Shown: positions 9,217 through 19,520, numbered from the stretch's first letter. The stretch: DNA of 64,000 nt from Rheinheimera mangrovi (GCF_003990335.1 NZ_CP034683.1:944501-1008500), one strand, 5' to 3'. The notes: a model not told the origin generated them from the letters alone. Numbers and translations: made by a program.

Positions 9217-10170
9217 TTGAACAAGAAATATTATGTGATGTTAAGTTCATTCATCGTGCTGAGTTCCGGAGTCCAGGCTTTTGAATGGGATCTGTACGGA
9301 AAACTGGATCTGCAGGGCTTGTACGTCGATGAAGGCTTGTATCGTTATTCTGATCAGGGGTGGCAAATCGAAGCGCCATTTACCCGGCTGGGATTTAAAG
9401 CCCGACAGACGCTTACGGACAACCTCGATTTGATTATGGTCTATGAGTGGCAGGTCAATGGTCTGGATGACTCAAACAAAGATCATCGCTTAGGCAGCCG
9501 TAACACTTATATTGGTTTTGCCGGTAATTGGGGGGAGTTAGTTTTTGGTAAAAACGATACCCGTTTTAAAAAGTCCGAAGGTAAAATCGATTTATTTAAC
9601 GAAACCCTGAACGACATAGCTCAGTTAAGTCCAGGGCAGGACAGGCTTGAAAATATAGTGGGTTATCAGAGCCCTGTGATTGAAGGTTTTCAACTGCAAG
9701 CTACCTATCAGACTGGTGCCAGTGATGAAGTTGCTGGTGGTTATGACTGGACTTTGAGTTATGGTGACTCAGGTTTTAAAGCCTACCCTTACTACTTTGC
9801 TTACAGTCAGGCTCGTGAGCTGAATAACATTGATGCCGAACGTGTTGTGGCTCATTTTAAACTGATGGAACTCTCTGGAGGTCAGTTGTCTGCCGGTCTG
9901 ATGTTGCAGCACAGTGAGCATATTAGACGCAATATTGATGGTGACGCAGTGATGGCGCAGCTTGCTTATAAACGTGAGGCTATGACCTACAAACTGCAAT
10001 GGCAGCGTGATGACAGCAAACTCCGTCACGCAGAAACAGGAACTTTATGGAGTATAGGTGCAGACTATGCACTGAATAGCGAAATGGTCATTTACACCAT
10101 GTTCTCTACACTGGACTTTCAGACCGAGCAGGATGAATCTGCAGCTTTAGGTTTTAAATACAATTTCTAA
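9217..10170 (+). CDS. outer-membrane porin (Gram-negative porin family)
   Basis: 317 residues from a TTG start at 9217, chosen because AAGGGG precedes it at good spacing and it gives a clean 21-residue signal peptide ending GVQA-FEWDLYGK. A GTG at 9199 would add six residues ahead of the signal. The mature protein begins with a porin-type first strand (YGKLDLQGLY), has GNTYIGFAGNWGELVFGKND-like strand/loop segments (here RNTYIGFAGNWGELVFG), and ends ALGFKYNF with a terminal Phe. Forms a general diffusion channel. Preceded by a long AT-rich leader and followed by a strong terminator, so it is monocistronic. Confidence 0.88.
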   Translation: MNKKYYVMLSSFIVLSSGVQAFEWDLYGKLDLQGLYVDEGLYRYSDQGWQIEAPFTRLGFKARQTLTDNLDLIMVYEWQVNGLDDSNKDHRLGSRNTYIGFAGNWGELVFGKNDTRFKKSEGKIDLFNETLNDIAQLSPGQDRLENIVGYQSPVIEGFQLQATYQTGASDEVAGGYDWTLSYGDSGFKAYPYYFAYSQARELNNIDAERVVAHFKLMELSGGQLSAGLMLQHSEHIRRNIDGDAVMAQLAYKREAMTYKLQWQRDDSKLRHAETGTLWSIGADYALNSEMVIYTMFSTLDFQTEQDESAALGFKYNF

Positions 10171-10194
10171 CAGAACAGGTATTGTCGATGTGTT

Positions 10195-10220
10195 CAGACC
10201 CGCCAGGCGGGTCTGCTCTT
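10195..10220 (+). terminator. intrinsic terminator after porin
   Basis: CAGACCCGCC / GGCGGGTCTG stem, almost without loop, followed by CTCTTTT. It can also serve the convergent yqhA-like gene. Confidence 0.75.
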
Positions 10221-10241
10221 TTACCAGCGGGTGAAGTGTGG

Positions 10242-10751
10242 CTAAAAATTATCTTTATTGCCTGCGCCTTTGGTTATTTTATCCAGATAGCCCATAGCAA
10301 AAGCAGATAACACAAAGGTCATATGAATAAGCAAATACCACATGATTTTGTCATTTGGGATATTTTCAGTATCCATAAAAACCTTCAGCAGGTGAATAGA
10401 CGAAATAGCAACAATGGAAGCCGCAACTTTGTTTTTCAGTGAGTTAGAATCTAGCTTACCTAACCAGCCTAATTTTTCGCCATCGCCTTCAATATCCAGT
10501 CGTGAGACAAAATTTTCATAGCCGGAAAACATCACCATCACAATCAAACCGCCGACCAGCGTGATATCTATCAGCGACAGGATCACCAGAATTAAGTCCA
10601 CTTCTTTCATGCTGAAAATAACCGGCATTATATGGAATACTTCCTGAAAAAATTTAATACCAAGGGCCAGCAATGCCAAACTCAAGCCAAGGTAAATAGG
10701 CGCCATCAGCCACCGGGTGGCGTACATCGCCTTTTCAATTAGTTGTTCCAT
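10242..10751 (-). CDS. yqhA: YqhA-type (UPF0114) inner-membrane protein
   Basis: 169 residues with about four membrane helices: near 15-35, 55-80, 108-125 and 138-155. The N-terminus [20 protein letters not shown] and the central [16 protein letters not shown] match the UPF0114/YqhA family, whose function is not established. Faces the porin gene, sharing the terminator between them. Start ATG 10751 is preceded on its strand by CAGGAGCAGTA. Confidence 0.85.
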   Translation of the reverse strand: MEQLIEKAMYATRWLMAPIYLGLSLALLALGIKFFQEVFHIMPVIFSMKEVDLILVILSLIDITLVGGLIVMVMFSGYENFVSRLDIEGDGEKLGWLGKLDSNSLKNKVAASIVAISSIHLLKVFMDTENIPNDKIMWYLLIHMTFVLSAFAMGYLDKITKGAGNKDNF

Positions 10752-10931
10752 TACTGCTCCTGTCTTTTCAACGACTTCACTTTATGGGGGAAATAGTGCA
10801 GAAATTCAAGCCTCTGGCCGTTTTACTTTGCCGCAAAATATCGCACAATGAGGGCTGTTACCCGCAATAGCATCTGTATCTTGTCATGATGCTGTTAGTT
10901 TATCTGGGCCTCTATGCCAAGGAAATTCCAA

Positions 10932-13094
10932 ATGAAAAAAACTCTGCTTGCGCTGGCTTTGTCAGTCGCCACTTTCGCCCATGCCGATGAAGGTATGTGG
11001 CAACCTCATCAATTGCCTGAACTTGAACAACTCCTCAAAGAAAAAGGTTTAGAAATTGATGCCAAAAGTATTGCCCAATTAACTGCATTCCCTATGAATG
11101 CAGTGATTAGTTTAGGGGGCTGTACTGCGTCTTTTGTCTCTAATCAAGGCCTGGTGGTGACTAATCACCACTGTGCTTATGGCAGTATCCAGCACAACAG
11201 CACAGCTGCAAACAACCTGTTGGCTAAAGGCTTTTTAGCCAAAGATTTAGACGAAGAACTTCCTGCCGCACCAGGCTCGAAAGTATTTGTGACTCAGGAA
11301 GTGACCAATATTACCGCTCAGATCAATCAGGAGTTGTCACCAGCGCTGAAAGGGAAAGAGCGTTTTGACCGGATTAGCGAACTTCGTAAAGAGCAAATTG
11401 CAGCCTGTGAAACTCCAGGGTACAGATGTGATGTTTACAGTTTTCATGGCGGTCTGGAATATTACCTGATCAAACAAATGGAAATTCGTGATGTGCGTTT
11501 AGTGCATGCACCAGCTTCAGGTATTGGTAAATTTGGTGGCGACATCGACAACTGGATGTGGCCACGCCATACGGGGGACTATTCGTTTTACCGTGCTTAT
11601 GTAGGTAAAGACGGTCAGCCTGCTGATTTTAGTGCTGACAACGTGCCTTTTACTCCGCCTTCTTATTTAAAAGTATCTGCCAAACCGCTGAAAGAAAACG
11701 ACTTTGTGATGGTAATTGGCTATCCGGGCCGAACCAACAGATACAACACTGCGGCCGAAGTAGAAAACCAGTTCACCCAGGTGTTGCCTTTATCCAAAGC
11801 TTATCGTGAAGAAGCTATTGCAGTGATTAAGCAGAATTCCGCCGAAGGCTCTGAAGCCCGCATTAAATACGAGAGCATTTTGGCGTCATTAGCCAACTAT
11901 GCAAAAAATTTCGAAGGCATGATCACGAGCTACCAGAAAGGTGATACCCAACAGCGCAAAGATCAGTTTGATAAGGCTCTGAACCTTTGGATTAAATCCA
12001 GCGCTGCACGTCAGGCTAAATATGCGCCTGCAGTGCGCAGCCTGCAGCAGCTATTAGCGGAAGAGCAAGAAAATCAGCAACGAGACCTGATATTAGGCTA
12101 TTTAAGCTACGGTCAGCTGTTTAATACCGCCAAACGTTTATACCGTTTAGCCAATGAGCAGCAAAAACCAGACGCAGAACGCGAAATGGGTTATCAAGAG
12201 CGGGATCTGGAGCGCTTTTCTGCCAGCATGAAACGTTTGTCACGCAGCTTTGATGCCAAAGTTGAACAAGAACTGATGCTGCATTTCCTGCAACATTACG
12301 CCAAGTTACCTGCTGCTCAACGGTTAAAAGCGTTGGATGGCTACTTTGGTATAGGTTCTGGACAGCTCGATGTGGCGGCGCTTCGCACTAAGCTTGAAAG
12401 CTTGTATCAAGCCACTCAATTGTCTGATGAAGTGGAACGTTTAGCCTGGATGGGTAAATCTGTAGACGATTTTAAAGCAAGCGAAGATCCGCTGATCCAA
12501 TATGCTGTCGCAATGTATGAAACTGATATTGCATTGGAAACCAAAGACAAAGAACACAAAGGTAAGCTGGCAGTGGCCCGCCCTGTGGTGATGGAAGCTA
12601 TTATTGCCTTTAATAAAGCCAATGGTAAGCCGGTATATGCTGACGCGAATAGTACGTTGCGTGTCACTTATGGTTCTATCAAAGGTTACCAACCCAAAGA
12701 TGCTGTGTCTTATCAGCCATTTACCACCGCAGCTGGTATTTTGCAGAAACAAACTGGCATAGATCCATTTGATGCTCCACCAGCTCAGGTCGAAGCGTTA
12801 AAGAAAGGCGATTTCGGGATTTATAAAGATGCTGTCTATAACAATCTGCCGGTTAACTTCTTAAGTACAGTGGACACCACAGGCGGGAACTCAGGTTCGC
12901 CGACACTGAATGGTAAAGCTGAATTAGTAGGTTTGTTATTTGATGGTGTGATTGAAGGCATCATAGGCAACTGGGACTACGACCCGGCTAACAACCGTTC
13001 TATCCATGTCGACAGCCGTTATATGCTGTGGCAAATGGAAAAAGTAGATGGAGCGACTAACCTTCTGAAAGAAATGGAAATTGTGAAGGAATAA
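10932..13094 (+). CDS. S46 family dipeptidyl peptidase (DPP7-like)
   Basis: 720 residues starting at ATG 10932, which has AAGGAA upstream and gives the signal peptide MKKTLLALALSVATFAHA-DE; ATG 10914 would only prepend MPRKFQ. Chymotrypsin-fold serine exopeptidase that removes N-terminal dipeptides. The catalytic triad is visible as NHHC (about residue 78), an Asp in the GDIDNWMWPRHTGD block (about 210), and GGNSGSP (Ser near 652). The residue after FD in LLFDGVIEG is Gly, as in DPP7-type enzymes, rather than the Arg that gives DPP11 its preference for acidic residues; the specificity is therefore inferred as hydrophobic P1. Periplasmic; feeds dipeptides into amino-acid catabolism. Confidence 0.92.
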   Translation: MKKTLLALALSVATFAHADEGMWQPHQLPELEQLLKEKGLEIDAKSIAQLTAFPMNAVISLGGCTASFVSNQGLVVTNHHCAYGSIQHNSTAANNLLAKGFLAKDLDEELPAAPGSKVFVTQEVTNITAQINQELSPALKGKERFDRISELRKEQIAACETPGYRCDVYSFHGGLEYYLIKQMEIRDVRLVHAPASGIGKFGGDIDNWMWPRHTGDYSFYRAYVGKDGQPADFSADNVPFTPPSYLKVSAKPLKENDFVMVIGYPGRTNRYNTAAEVENQFTQVLPLSKAYREEAIAVIKQNSAEGSEARIKYESILASLANYAKNFEGMITSYQKGDTQQRKDQFDKALNLWIKSSAARQAKYAPAVRSLQQLLAEEQENQQRDLILGYLSYGQLFNTAKRLYRLANEQQKPDAEREMGYQERDLERFSASMKRLSRSFDAKVEQELMLHFLQHYAKLPAAQRLKALDGYFGIGSGQLDVAALRTKLESLYQATQLSDEVERLAWMGKSVDDFKASEDPLIQYAVAMYETDIALETKDKEHKGKLAVARPVVMEAIIAFNKANGKPVYADANSTLRVTYGSIKGYQPKDAVSYQPFTTAAGILQKQTGIDPFDAPPAQVEALKKGDFGIYKDAVYNNLPVNFLSTVDTTGGNSGSPTLNGKAELVGLLFDGVIEGIIGNWDYDPANNRSIHVDSRYMLWQMEKVDGATNLLKEMEIVKE

Positions 13095-13097
13095 TCC

Positions 13098-13190
13098 GTA
13101 GGGGCGGGGTTTGTCCCCGCCCGTCTATTGATACCGTGGTGCGTAAAGAAGGGCCGGGACAAGCCGCGGCACCTACGTCCCCGCCCGTCT
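13098..13190. repeat. REP/BIME-like palindromic repeat
   Basis: Two related GC-rich units in opposite orientation: GTAGGGGCGGGG...CCCCGCCC at 13098-13122, and the inverse ending GCGGCACCTAC at 13151-13176. A third partial unit (TCCCCGCCCGTCT) reaches 13190. Each unit can fold into a GGGCGGGG/CCCCGCCC-type stem. It sits between a plus gene and the minus-strand pseudogene, the usual place for such elements, and may act as a bidirectional terminator. A relative lies at 49880-49909. Confidence 0.7.
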
Positions 13191-13940
13191 TAAGGGGTCA
13201 CAGTAAATTTTGTAGCCCCTAACAATTGCCCCGAATCTGTCACCACCCGAATTTTCCATTTACCCACAGCATCGTGTGGGAACTGTTGTTTGCGCGTCCA
13301 GGCTCTGTAGCCTTCTTCCCTTCCGCCAGCAATATTCAGCTGAATGCGTTCCACTGAATCACCATTGTGGATCCACTCATGATAAATCTGTTCTTTCAGA
13401 CCCCGTGGTGCCCGTACTGAGGTATAGGCATATAAACCTTTTTGTAGTTCTGCCAAGGATAACTCTGTAATAGCCGCGCCTGGTAAACGCTGTTCATAAT
13501 CCATATGCTGGCTCAGCTGAATGTCATTCAGGTTTAACACAGGGGCGGGGATCAGGCTGCGGCTAAACCAGATGCTGGTGGTCATTACCACTAACGTCAG
13601 GGTGAACAGGGGGAAACGCCAACGGCCTGGTTGCGCCAACAAAGGGTGGATACTGGGAATACTTAGCAAAGCAGATATAACCAAAGCCAAACCCAGACTT
13701 TGGGTGGTGGTCATAAAAACAGTAGTGGCAAGACCACCATCAAAACGGCGAATAAAGAAAAGCAGTGATATACCAAAAATAAAGCGCGTCGTTTTGTCAG
13801 CAGTCTGTTGTAGGCCGGATCAATCACTGCGACCAAAGCACAACAAACCAACAATGCAGTGAAAACGGCCTGGGGCTGGTCCCAGTCTGTAGCCGCCAGA
13901 AAAATGGTAAGGCAAAGCTGTCCATCTGCGGTTTGAATTC
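13190..13940 (-). pseudogene. DUF5924/DUF2914 membrane protein gene, frameshifted
   Basis: The downstream intact frame (13190-13714, 174 residues) has two membrane helices and a C-terminal DUF2914-like domain with GGREEGYRAW, GKWKIRVVTDSGQ and LLGATKF. Upstream, homologous membrane segments continue in other frames: one reads ...ATDWDQPQAVFTALLV...IDPAYNRLL...VLPLLFL up to base 13720, and another gives DSFALPFF near 13905-13920. Adding one base in the five-A run at 13715-13719 and one in the run at 13900-13904 would join all three into one protein of the usual layout. Family members are usually over 300 residues, so the N-terminus is also missing or unrecognisable. Either a decaying gene or two homopolymer errors. 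Confidence 0.7.
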
Positions 13941-14127
13941 ATTCTGCCGCACTATACGCTGTAAAGACCTGCTAAGGCAGTTTTGGTTGCAGATTGGGGG
14001 AAGCTTCGACTTAATTTGCATAATCCACTGCTAAAACCGCCTTTTTCTGTGCCAGCTATTCTTAGTAACCCTGCTTTTGCAGTAAGATACACCTCATTTC
14101 GTAGCCATCAGGGCCTCGATTGCTGAA

Positions 14128-14871
14128 GTGATAGAAGGGTTAAAGTTAGTGGATCAGAAAGTTCAGGTAAAACTTATCATACGCCGAGTGCCTACGCAGG
14201 CGGCTCTGTCTTGGCTGACCAAAGCTTGGGAATTGTTCCGTCAGGCGCCTTCAACCCTGATTGCTATGGTGGCTTTTACCACCATCTTAAGTTTATTGGC
14301 GCAACTGCATCCTGTGCTTGGTGTGATTCTGGTGCTGGCGAATCCATTTCTAACAGCGGGTCTTTATAAAACTATAGTGCTGTTGCAACAGCAACAAGCT
14401 GTCAATTTTCAGCTACTTTTTAGTGTGTTTAAAGAAGCGCGTTATCGCCGTACTTTTATCAGACTGGCTGGTGCTAACTTGCTGGCGAATATTCCGTTAA
14501 TGCTGTTGGCTGCGCAGTTGCTGGAGCAAACTCAGGCTGGTGTAGTTGACCCTGTCACCATCTTTCTCTTTGCTGTTGTGCTGTGTCTGGTTTTTATGTT
14601 GTTTGCTTACGCTGTTGCTATAGCGTATTTCCTTAACGAACAACGTTTGCAGGCCATTTTAATGTCTAGTCTAACGGCCTGCTGGCGTAATGTTGGTGCT
14701 CTCACTTTGTTTGGTATTTTGTCTGTGGCTTTGGGCATGTTAGGTATGGTCACTTTAGGTTTTGCTTTTATTGTCATAGTTCCTGTGCTGCAAGTGGCAT
14801 TCTTTTTATCTTTCAGTGCCTTTTTTGCTTTGCAGCTGGATGATTCAGCACCTGCTGTGCTGGAAGTATAA
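14128..14871 (+). CDS. multi-pass membrane protein, BPSS1780-like
   Basis: About 247 residues with roughly six membrane helices and an N-terminal motif LSWLTKAWELFRQAP typical of the BPSS1780/YciC-like membrane proteins of unknown function. The start is uncertain: GTG 14128 gives the longest frame, GTG 14149 with GAAGGG upstream is an alternative. Ends 2 bp before recX, so it is probably translated from the same message as recX-alaS-lysC. It occupies the position recA often has in relatives. Confidence 0.65.
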   Translation: MIEGLKLVDQKVQVKLIIRRVPTQAALSWLTKAWELFRQAPSTLIAMVAFTTILSLLAQLHPVLGVILVLANPFLTAGLYKTIVLLQQQQAVNFQLLFSVFKEARYRRTFIRLAGANLLANIPLMLLAAQLLEQTQAGVVDPVTIFLFAVVLCLVFMLFAYAVAIAYFLNEQRLQAILMSSLTACWRNVGALTLFGILSVALGMLGMVTLGFAFIVIVPVLQVAFFLSFSAFFALQLDDSAPAVLEV

Positions 14872-14873
14872 AC

Positions 14874-15359
14874 ATGACAGAGCCCCAGCCTTCGCAAGAA
14901 CCAAAGCTTCTAACAGAGCAGGAATTGCGGCAATGGCTGTTGGGTTTGCTATCGCGCCGTGAATACAGTGCGTTGGAGCTGAAACAAAAGCTCAAACAAA
15001 AAGGCGCGTCGGCAGAACAAATTACTGAATTACTGGATTGGGCGCAGCAACGGGATTACCAGAACGAGTTACGTTATGCCCGTATGCAGGTCAATGCAAA
15101 GTTGCATAAAGGCTATGGATGGTTTTACATTAGCCAGTTTTGTGCGCAGCAGGGCATTAAAAAAGATTTACAACAGCAACTGCTGGAAGAATTAGATATC
15201 GATTGGTTTGAGGTCGCCACACAGGCGTACCGGAAAAAATATGCTGATAAACCCATAGCGGATTATCAGGACAAACTTAAACGGATGCGTTACTTACAAA
15301 GCCGGGGCTTTGGCAGTGACACTATCCAACTTGTATTTGCAGAGCTTAAAGAAGAGTAA
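14874..15359 (+). CDS. recX: RecX regulatory protein
   Basis: 161 residues made of repeated three-helix units. Characteristic segments are LLSRREYSALELKQKLKQKG (16-mer core SRREYSALELKQKL) and a final RYLQSRGFGSDTIQLVF. RecX binds RecA filaments and limits recombination and SOS induction. It overlaps none of its neighbours but is 2 bp after the membrane protein gene and 3 bp before alaS, indicating one operon. In Escherichia coli the order is recA-recX-alaS; recA is not adjacent here. Confidence 0.92.
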   Translation: MTEPQPSQEPKLLTEQELRQWLLGLLSRREYSALELKQKLKQKGASAEQITELLDWAQQRDYQNELRYARMQVNAKLHKGYGWFYISQFCAQQGIKKDLQQQLLEELDIDWFEVATQAYRKKYADKPIADYQDKLKRMRYLQSRGFGSDTIQLVFAELKEE

Positions 15360-15362
15360 GAT

Positions 15363-17987
15363 ATGTATATGACTTCGGCACAACTTCGCCGCGCTTTCCT
15401 GGACTTTTTTGCCAGTAAAGGCCACCAAATCGTTAGCAGCAGTTCGCTGATCCCTGGCAATGACCCCACTTTACTCTTCACCAACGCAGGTATGGTGCAG
15501 TTTAAGGATGTGTTTTTAGGCCAGGATAAACGCAGCTACAACCGCGCCGTGACAGCACAACGTTGTTTACGTGCCGGTGGTAAGCACAACGATTTAGAAA
15601 ACGTTGGCTATACAGCCCGTCACCATACCTTCTTTGAAATGCTGGGTAACTTCAGCTTCGGTGATTACTTCAAACAGGACGCTATTAAATACGCCTGGGA
15701 ATTTTTGACTGAAGTGGTCAAGCTACCTAAAGAAAAACTCTGGATCACTGTCTACGCCACAGACGACGAAGCTTTTGATATCTGGACCAAAGAGATTGGT
15801 GTGCCTTTAGAGCGCGCTATCCGCATCGGTGATAACAAAGGCGCACCTTATGCCTCTGATAATTTCTGGGCTATGGGCGATACAGGTCCTTGTGGTCCTT
15901 GTACTGAGATTTTTTATGATCATGGCGATCATATCTGGGGTGGTCCTCCTGGCTCACCAGAAGAAGACGGCGATCGTTTTATCGAGATCTGGAACAACGT
16001 CTTTATGCAGTTTAACCGTCATGCCGATGGTCGGATGGAACCTCTGCCAAAACCAAGTGTGGATACCGGCATGGGCCTGGAACGTATTGCTGCAATTTTG
16101 CAAAACGTACACAGCAACTACGAAATCGATACTTTTGCTGCGCTGATCAAAGCGACTGCAGAAATTACAGGCGCGAAAGACTTAAACGACAAATCGTTAC
16201 GTGTGGTCGCTGACCATATCCGTAGCTGTTCATTCTTAGTGGCGGATGGTGTGATGCCATCCAACGAAGGCCGTGGCTATGTGCTGCGCCGTATTATTCG
16301 TCGTGCTATCCGTCACGGTAACAAGCTGGGCGCTAAAGGTGTGTTCTTTAGCAAACTGGTTGGCGCTTTGGCTGAACAAATGGGCGAAGCATACCCAGAG
16401 TTGATTGAAAAGCAGGCCGTAATTGAAAAAGTGCTGGCGCTGGAAGAAGAACAGTTTGGTAAAACCTTAGAACGTGGTCTGGGTATTCTTGAAGACGCCT
16501 TAGCTCAGCTGAATGGCAGCACTGTTATTCCGGGCGAAGTAGCCTTTAAGCTGTATGACACTTACGGTTTCCCGCTGGACTTAACCAGTGATGTGGCGCG
16601 TGAACGCGGTTTAACTGTGGATCAGGCTGGTTTTGAAGCATCGATGGAAGCGCAGCGTAAACGTGCTCAGCAAGCTTCGAACTTTGGTGCTGATTACAAT
16701 CAGGCCTTAACTTCGGCGCAGTGCACCGACTTTACAGGCTACACCCAAATTCAGGGCAAAGCCAAAGTGGTTGAAATTCTGCTGGAAGGCAATGCTGTTA
16801 ACTCATTGACCGATGGACAGCAGGCATTAGTGATCCTGGATCAAACCCCGTTTTATGCTGAATCCGGCGGCCAGTGTGGTGATGCGGGTGTATTAACCCT
16901 GGCTAATGGCGCTGTATTCCAGGTTGCTGACACCATCAAAGTAGGAAAAGCTTTTGCGCACAAAGGCAGCTTAACAGGTGCTTTGGCTCTTGGTGATATG
17001 GTGGATGCGGCCATTGATAATGCCCGTCGTGAAGCTATTCGTAAAAACCACTCTGCCACTCACTTGTTACACGCTGCACTTCGCACTGTGTTGGGTGAAC
17101 ACGTGACACAGAAAGGCTCATTAGTAGGTTCTGAGCGTTTACGTTTTGACTTCTCGCATTTTGAAGCCGTAAAAGCCGATGAAATTCGCCGTATCGAGCA
17201 ACTGGTCAATGAGCAGGTACAACAAAACCACGAAGTACTGACCCGTCTGATGAATGTCGATGAGGCTAAAGCCGCAGGCGCTATGGCGCTGTTTGGCGAA
17301 AAATATGATGACGAAGTACGCGTGCTGAGCATGGGCGAATTCTCGATTGAACTTTGTGGTGGAACTCACGTGTCCCGCACTGGTGATATCGGCTTATTCA
17401 AAATTGTGGTCGAAAGCGGTATAGCTGCTGGTATTCGCCGTATTGAAGCTGTGACTGGCGAAGGCGCTTTAGCTTTTGTGCATAAGTTGGAACAGCAGGC
17501 TCAGACTGTGGCTTCAATGCTCAAAGGCGATATTCTCTCAATCGCTGACAAAGTGCAGCAAGCCATGGACAGCCGCAAAGCCTTAGAAAAAGAGCTGGAG
17601 CAATTAAAAGCTAAACTCGCCAGCGCTGCTGGTGCTTCCCTGCTGGAGCAGGTGCAGGTGATTAATGGCGTTAAAGTGCTGATTGCAGAACTGAAAGGTG
17701 CCGATCCAAAAGCCTTCCGTACTATGGTGGACGAGCTGAAAAATAAATTAGGTTCTGGCATTTTGTTACTGGCCACAGCTGCAGAAGGCAAAGTCAGTTT
17801 AATTGCTGGCGTTACTTCTGATTTAACTGGCAAAGTGCAGGCGGGTCAATTGATAGGTTGGGCTGCAGAGCAGGTTGGTGGTAAAGGCGGTGGTAAGCCG
17901 GACTTAGCTCAGGCCGGTGGCACTGATGTGGCTGCTTTACCTGGCGTGCTCAAAGCTGCTGCCGACTATATTGCGGCTAAGCTGTAA
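15363..17987 (+). CDS. alaS: alanine-tRNA ligase
   Basis: 874 residues, the normal AlaS length. Class II catalytic core at the N-terminus ([13 protein letters not shown], then [15 protein letters not shown]); editing domain with zinc-binding [11 protein letters not shown] (HxxxH, about 562) and CGGTHV (about 662); then a C-terminal oligomerisation region with [15 protein letters not shown]. Charges tRNA-Ala and hydrolyses mischarged Ser and Gly. The start is ATG 15363; ATG 15369 is possible. Lies between recX and lysC with 3 and 6 bp gaps. Confidence 0.97.
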   Translation: MYMTSAQLRRAFLDFFASKGHQIVSSSSLIPGNDPTLLFTNAGMVQFKDVFLGQDKRSYNRAVTAQRCLRAGGKHNDLENVGYTARHHTFFEMLGNFSFGDYFKQDAIKYAWEFLTEVVKLPKEKLWITVYATDDEAFDIWTKEIGVPLERAIRIGDNKGAPYASDNFWAMGDTGPCGPCTEIFYDHGDHIWGGPPGSPEEDGDRFIEIWNNVFMQFNRHADGRMEPLPKPSVDTGMGLERIAAILQNVHSNYEIDTFAALIKATAEITGAKDLNDKSLRVVADHIRSCSFLVADGVMPSNEGRGYVLRRIIRRAIRHGNKLGAKGVFFSKLVGALAEQMGEAYPELIEKQAVIEKVLALEEEQFGKTLERGLGILEDALAQLNGSTVIPGEVAFKLYDTYGFPLDLTSDVARERGLTVDQAGFEASMEAQRKRAQQASNFGADYNQALTSAQCTDFTGYTQIQGKAKVVEILLEGNAVNSLTDGQQALVILDQTPFYAESGGQCGDAGVLTLANGAVFQVADTIKVGKAFAHKGSLTGALALGDMVDAAIDNARREAIRKNHSATHLLHAALRTVLGEHVTQKGSLVGSERLRFDFSHFEAVKADEIRRIEQLVNEQVQQNHEVLTRLMNVDEAKAAGAMALFGEKYDDEVRVLSMGEFSIELCGGTHVSRTGDIGLFKIVVESGIAAGIRRIEAVTGEGALAFVHKLEQQAQTVASMLKGDILSIADKVQQAMDSRKALEKELEQLKAKLASAAGASLLEQVQVINGVKVLIAELKGADPKAFRTMVDELKNKLGSGILLLATAAEGKVSLIAGVTSDLTGKVQAGQLIGWAAEQVGGKGGGKPDLAQAGGTDVAALPGVLKAAADYIAAKL

Positions 17988-17993
17988 AGCTCA

Positions 17994-19202
17994 GTGGCTT
18001 TATATGTACAAAAATTCGGGGGTACCTCAGTAGGTACCCCCGAACGTATCGAAGCTGTGGCAGAGCAGGTGATTCAAACTGTGCATGCCGGTCATAAAGT
18101 AGTTGTAGTGGTGTCTGCGATGGCAGGCGAAACCAACAGGCTGCTTGGGCTGGCGCATCAGATTGACACTCGTCCCTCGACTCGTGAACTGGATATGTTA
18201 GCCGCCAGCGGTGAACAGGTCAGCATTGCTTTGTTGGCGATGGCGCTTATCAAAAGGGGCCATCCTGCCGTCTCTTTGCTGGCCGATCAGATTGGTATTC
18301 TGACGGACAACAAATTCAGTCGTGCCCGTATTTTATCTGTGGGCACTGAGCGGTTGTGGCAGGAGTTGGAGCAGGGCCATATTGTCATAGCCGCTGGTTT
18401 TCAGGGGCGTGACATTGAAGGCAATATCACCACCTTAGGCCGTGGAGGTTCTGATACCACAGCGGTTGCTTTGGCCGCAGCATTAAAAGCCGACGAGTGT
18501 CAGATATTCACCGATGTCGACGGTATTTACAGTATAGACCCGCGTATTTGTGCTGAGGCCTTTCGGCTGCCTTATGTAGACGCCTCCAGTATGCTGGAGC
18601 TGGCCAGTTTAGGGGCCAAGGTTTTGCACTCCCGCTCTGTCGAATACGCAGCTATGCACCGGGTGCCAGTGCGGGTGCTTTCCAGTTTCAAGCCCGATCA
18701 GGGAACTTTAGTGTGTTATGAGGACCAGAGCATGAGTTTACCTGCTGTGACAGGATTGGCTTGTCAGTCCGGCGAAGTCTGGTTGGAGCTGAATGAGTTA
18801 AGCAGTGAGCTACATATCGCATTGCTGAAGGAGTTTGCCCGATTAGCTATTGAGACCGATATGTTAAAGGTGCAGTATGCGTCGTCTGGTTTAGTGCAGA
18901 TGCAGTTCAGTTTGAGTCAAAATGATCTGAACACTGTAGAAGATATTTGTAATGAACTGAAAAAGAAGCAAAATTTTACGCTGCAAAGCAGGAAGTCTTT
19001 GGGCAAGTTATCTATAGTAGGGATAGGGCTAAAATCAAATCCTGCCATTACAGCGACAGTATTTGAGCAATTGCAGTTATTAGACGTAAAACTGGTGGCT
19101 GTCAGTTGTGCCGAAATTAAGTTATCTATTGTCGTGCCAGAGGCTGAATTGAATAAAGTAGCAGTGGCTTTACACTCTGCCTTATTGGGTTCAGTTAATT
19201 AA
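17994..19202 (+). CDS. lysC: aspartate kinase, monofunctional with ACT domains
   Basis: 402 residues from a GTG start 6 bp after alaS. Amino-acid kinase domain begins ALYVQKFGGTSVGTPERI and continues through FQGRDIEGNITTLGRGGSDT and FTDVDGIYSIDPRI; two ACT domains follow (about 265-400) for allosteric inhibition by lysine and/or threonine. Catalyses the first step of the lysine, threonine and methionine pathway. This single-function class resembles the Pseudomonas enzyme rather than ThrA/MetL. No lysine riboswitch is present because translation is coupled to the alaS message. Confidence 0.93.
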   Translation: MALYVQKFGGTSVGTPERIEAVAEQVIQTVHAGHKVVVVVSAMAGETNRLLGLAHQIDTRPSTRELDMLAASGEQVSIALLAMALIKRGHPAVSLLADQIGILTDNKFSRARILSVGTERLWQELEQGHIVIAAGFQGRDIEGNITTLGRGGSDTTAVALAAALKADECQIFTDVDGIYSIDPRICAEAFRLPYVDASSMLELASLGAKVLHSRSVEYAAMHRVPVRVLSSFKPDQGTLVCYEDQSMSLPAVTGLACQSGEVWLELNELSSELHIALLKEFARLAIETDMLKVQYASSGLVQMQFSLSQNDLNTVEDICNELKKKQNFTLQSRKSLGKLSIVGIGLKSNPAITATVFEQLQLLDVKLVAVSCAEIKLSIVVPEAELNKVAVALHSALLGSVN

Positions 19203-19316
19203 TTTCAAGGTTTTCATAAATTTGTCAGCTAAGTTATCATAAGGCTGACAGGTCTGCGCAGTACTATTATGCAAGCGCAACCATTGGAAGCTGGGATCAT
19301 ACAAAAGGAGCAAAGA

Positions 19317-19520
19317 ATGCTTATTTTAACGCGTCGTGTTGGTGAGACACTGATGATCGGTGATGAAGTCACGGTCACAGTTTTAGGCGTCAAAGGAAAT
19401 CAGGTTCGTATTGGTGTGAATGCACCAAAAGAAGTATCAGTGCACAGAGAAGAGATTTACATGCGCATTCAGGCTGAAAAAGGCACCCCAGGTGGCTTTA
19501 GCGGCGATGACGATCAATAA
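19317..19520 (+). CDS. csrA: carbon storage regulator CsrA
   Basis: 67 residues starting [18 protein letters not shown]. Start ATG 19317 has a strong AAAGGAG site; an in-frame ATG at 19269 would add 16 unrelated residues. RNA-binding dimer that blocks or stabilises GGA-containing messages and controls carbon flow, motility and biofilm formation. Residues needed for RNA binding are present, including Leu4 and Arg44 in VHREEIY. Position downstream of alaS-lysC is common in gammaproteobacteria. The C-terminal extension ([12 protein letters not shown]) is acidic and variable in the family. Confidence 0.96.
   Translation: MLILTRRVGETLMIGDEVTVTVLGVKGNQVRIGVNAPKEVSVHREEIYMRIQAEKGTPGGFSGDDDQ

Noticed and set aside
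13276..13862. Plus-strand frames across the DUF2914 region
   Set aside because: The minus strand carries recognisable DUF2914 and membrane segments; plus-strand products have no family features.
17990..18000. Lysine riboswitch ahead of lysC
   Set aside because: lysC begins 6 bp after alaS; there is no room for a leader.
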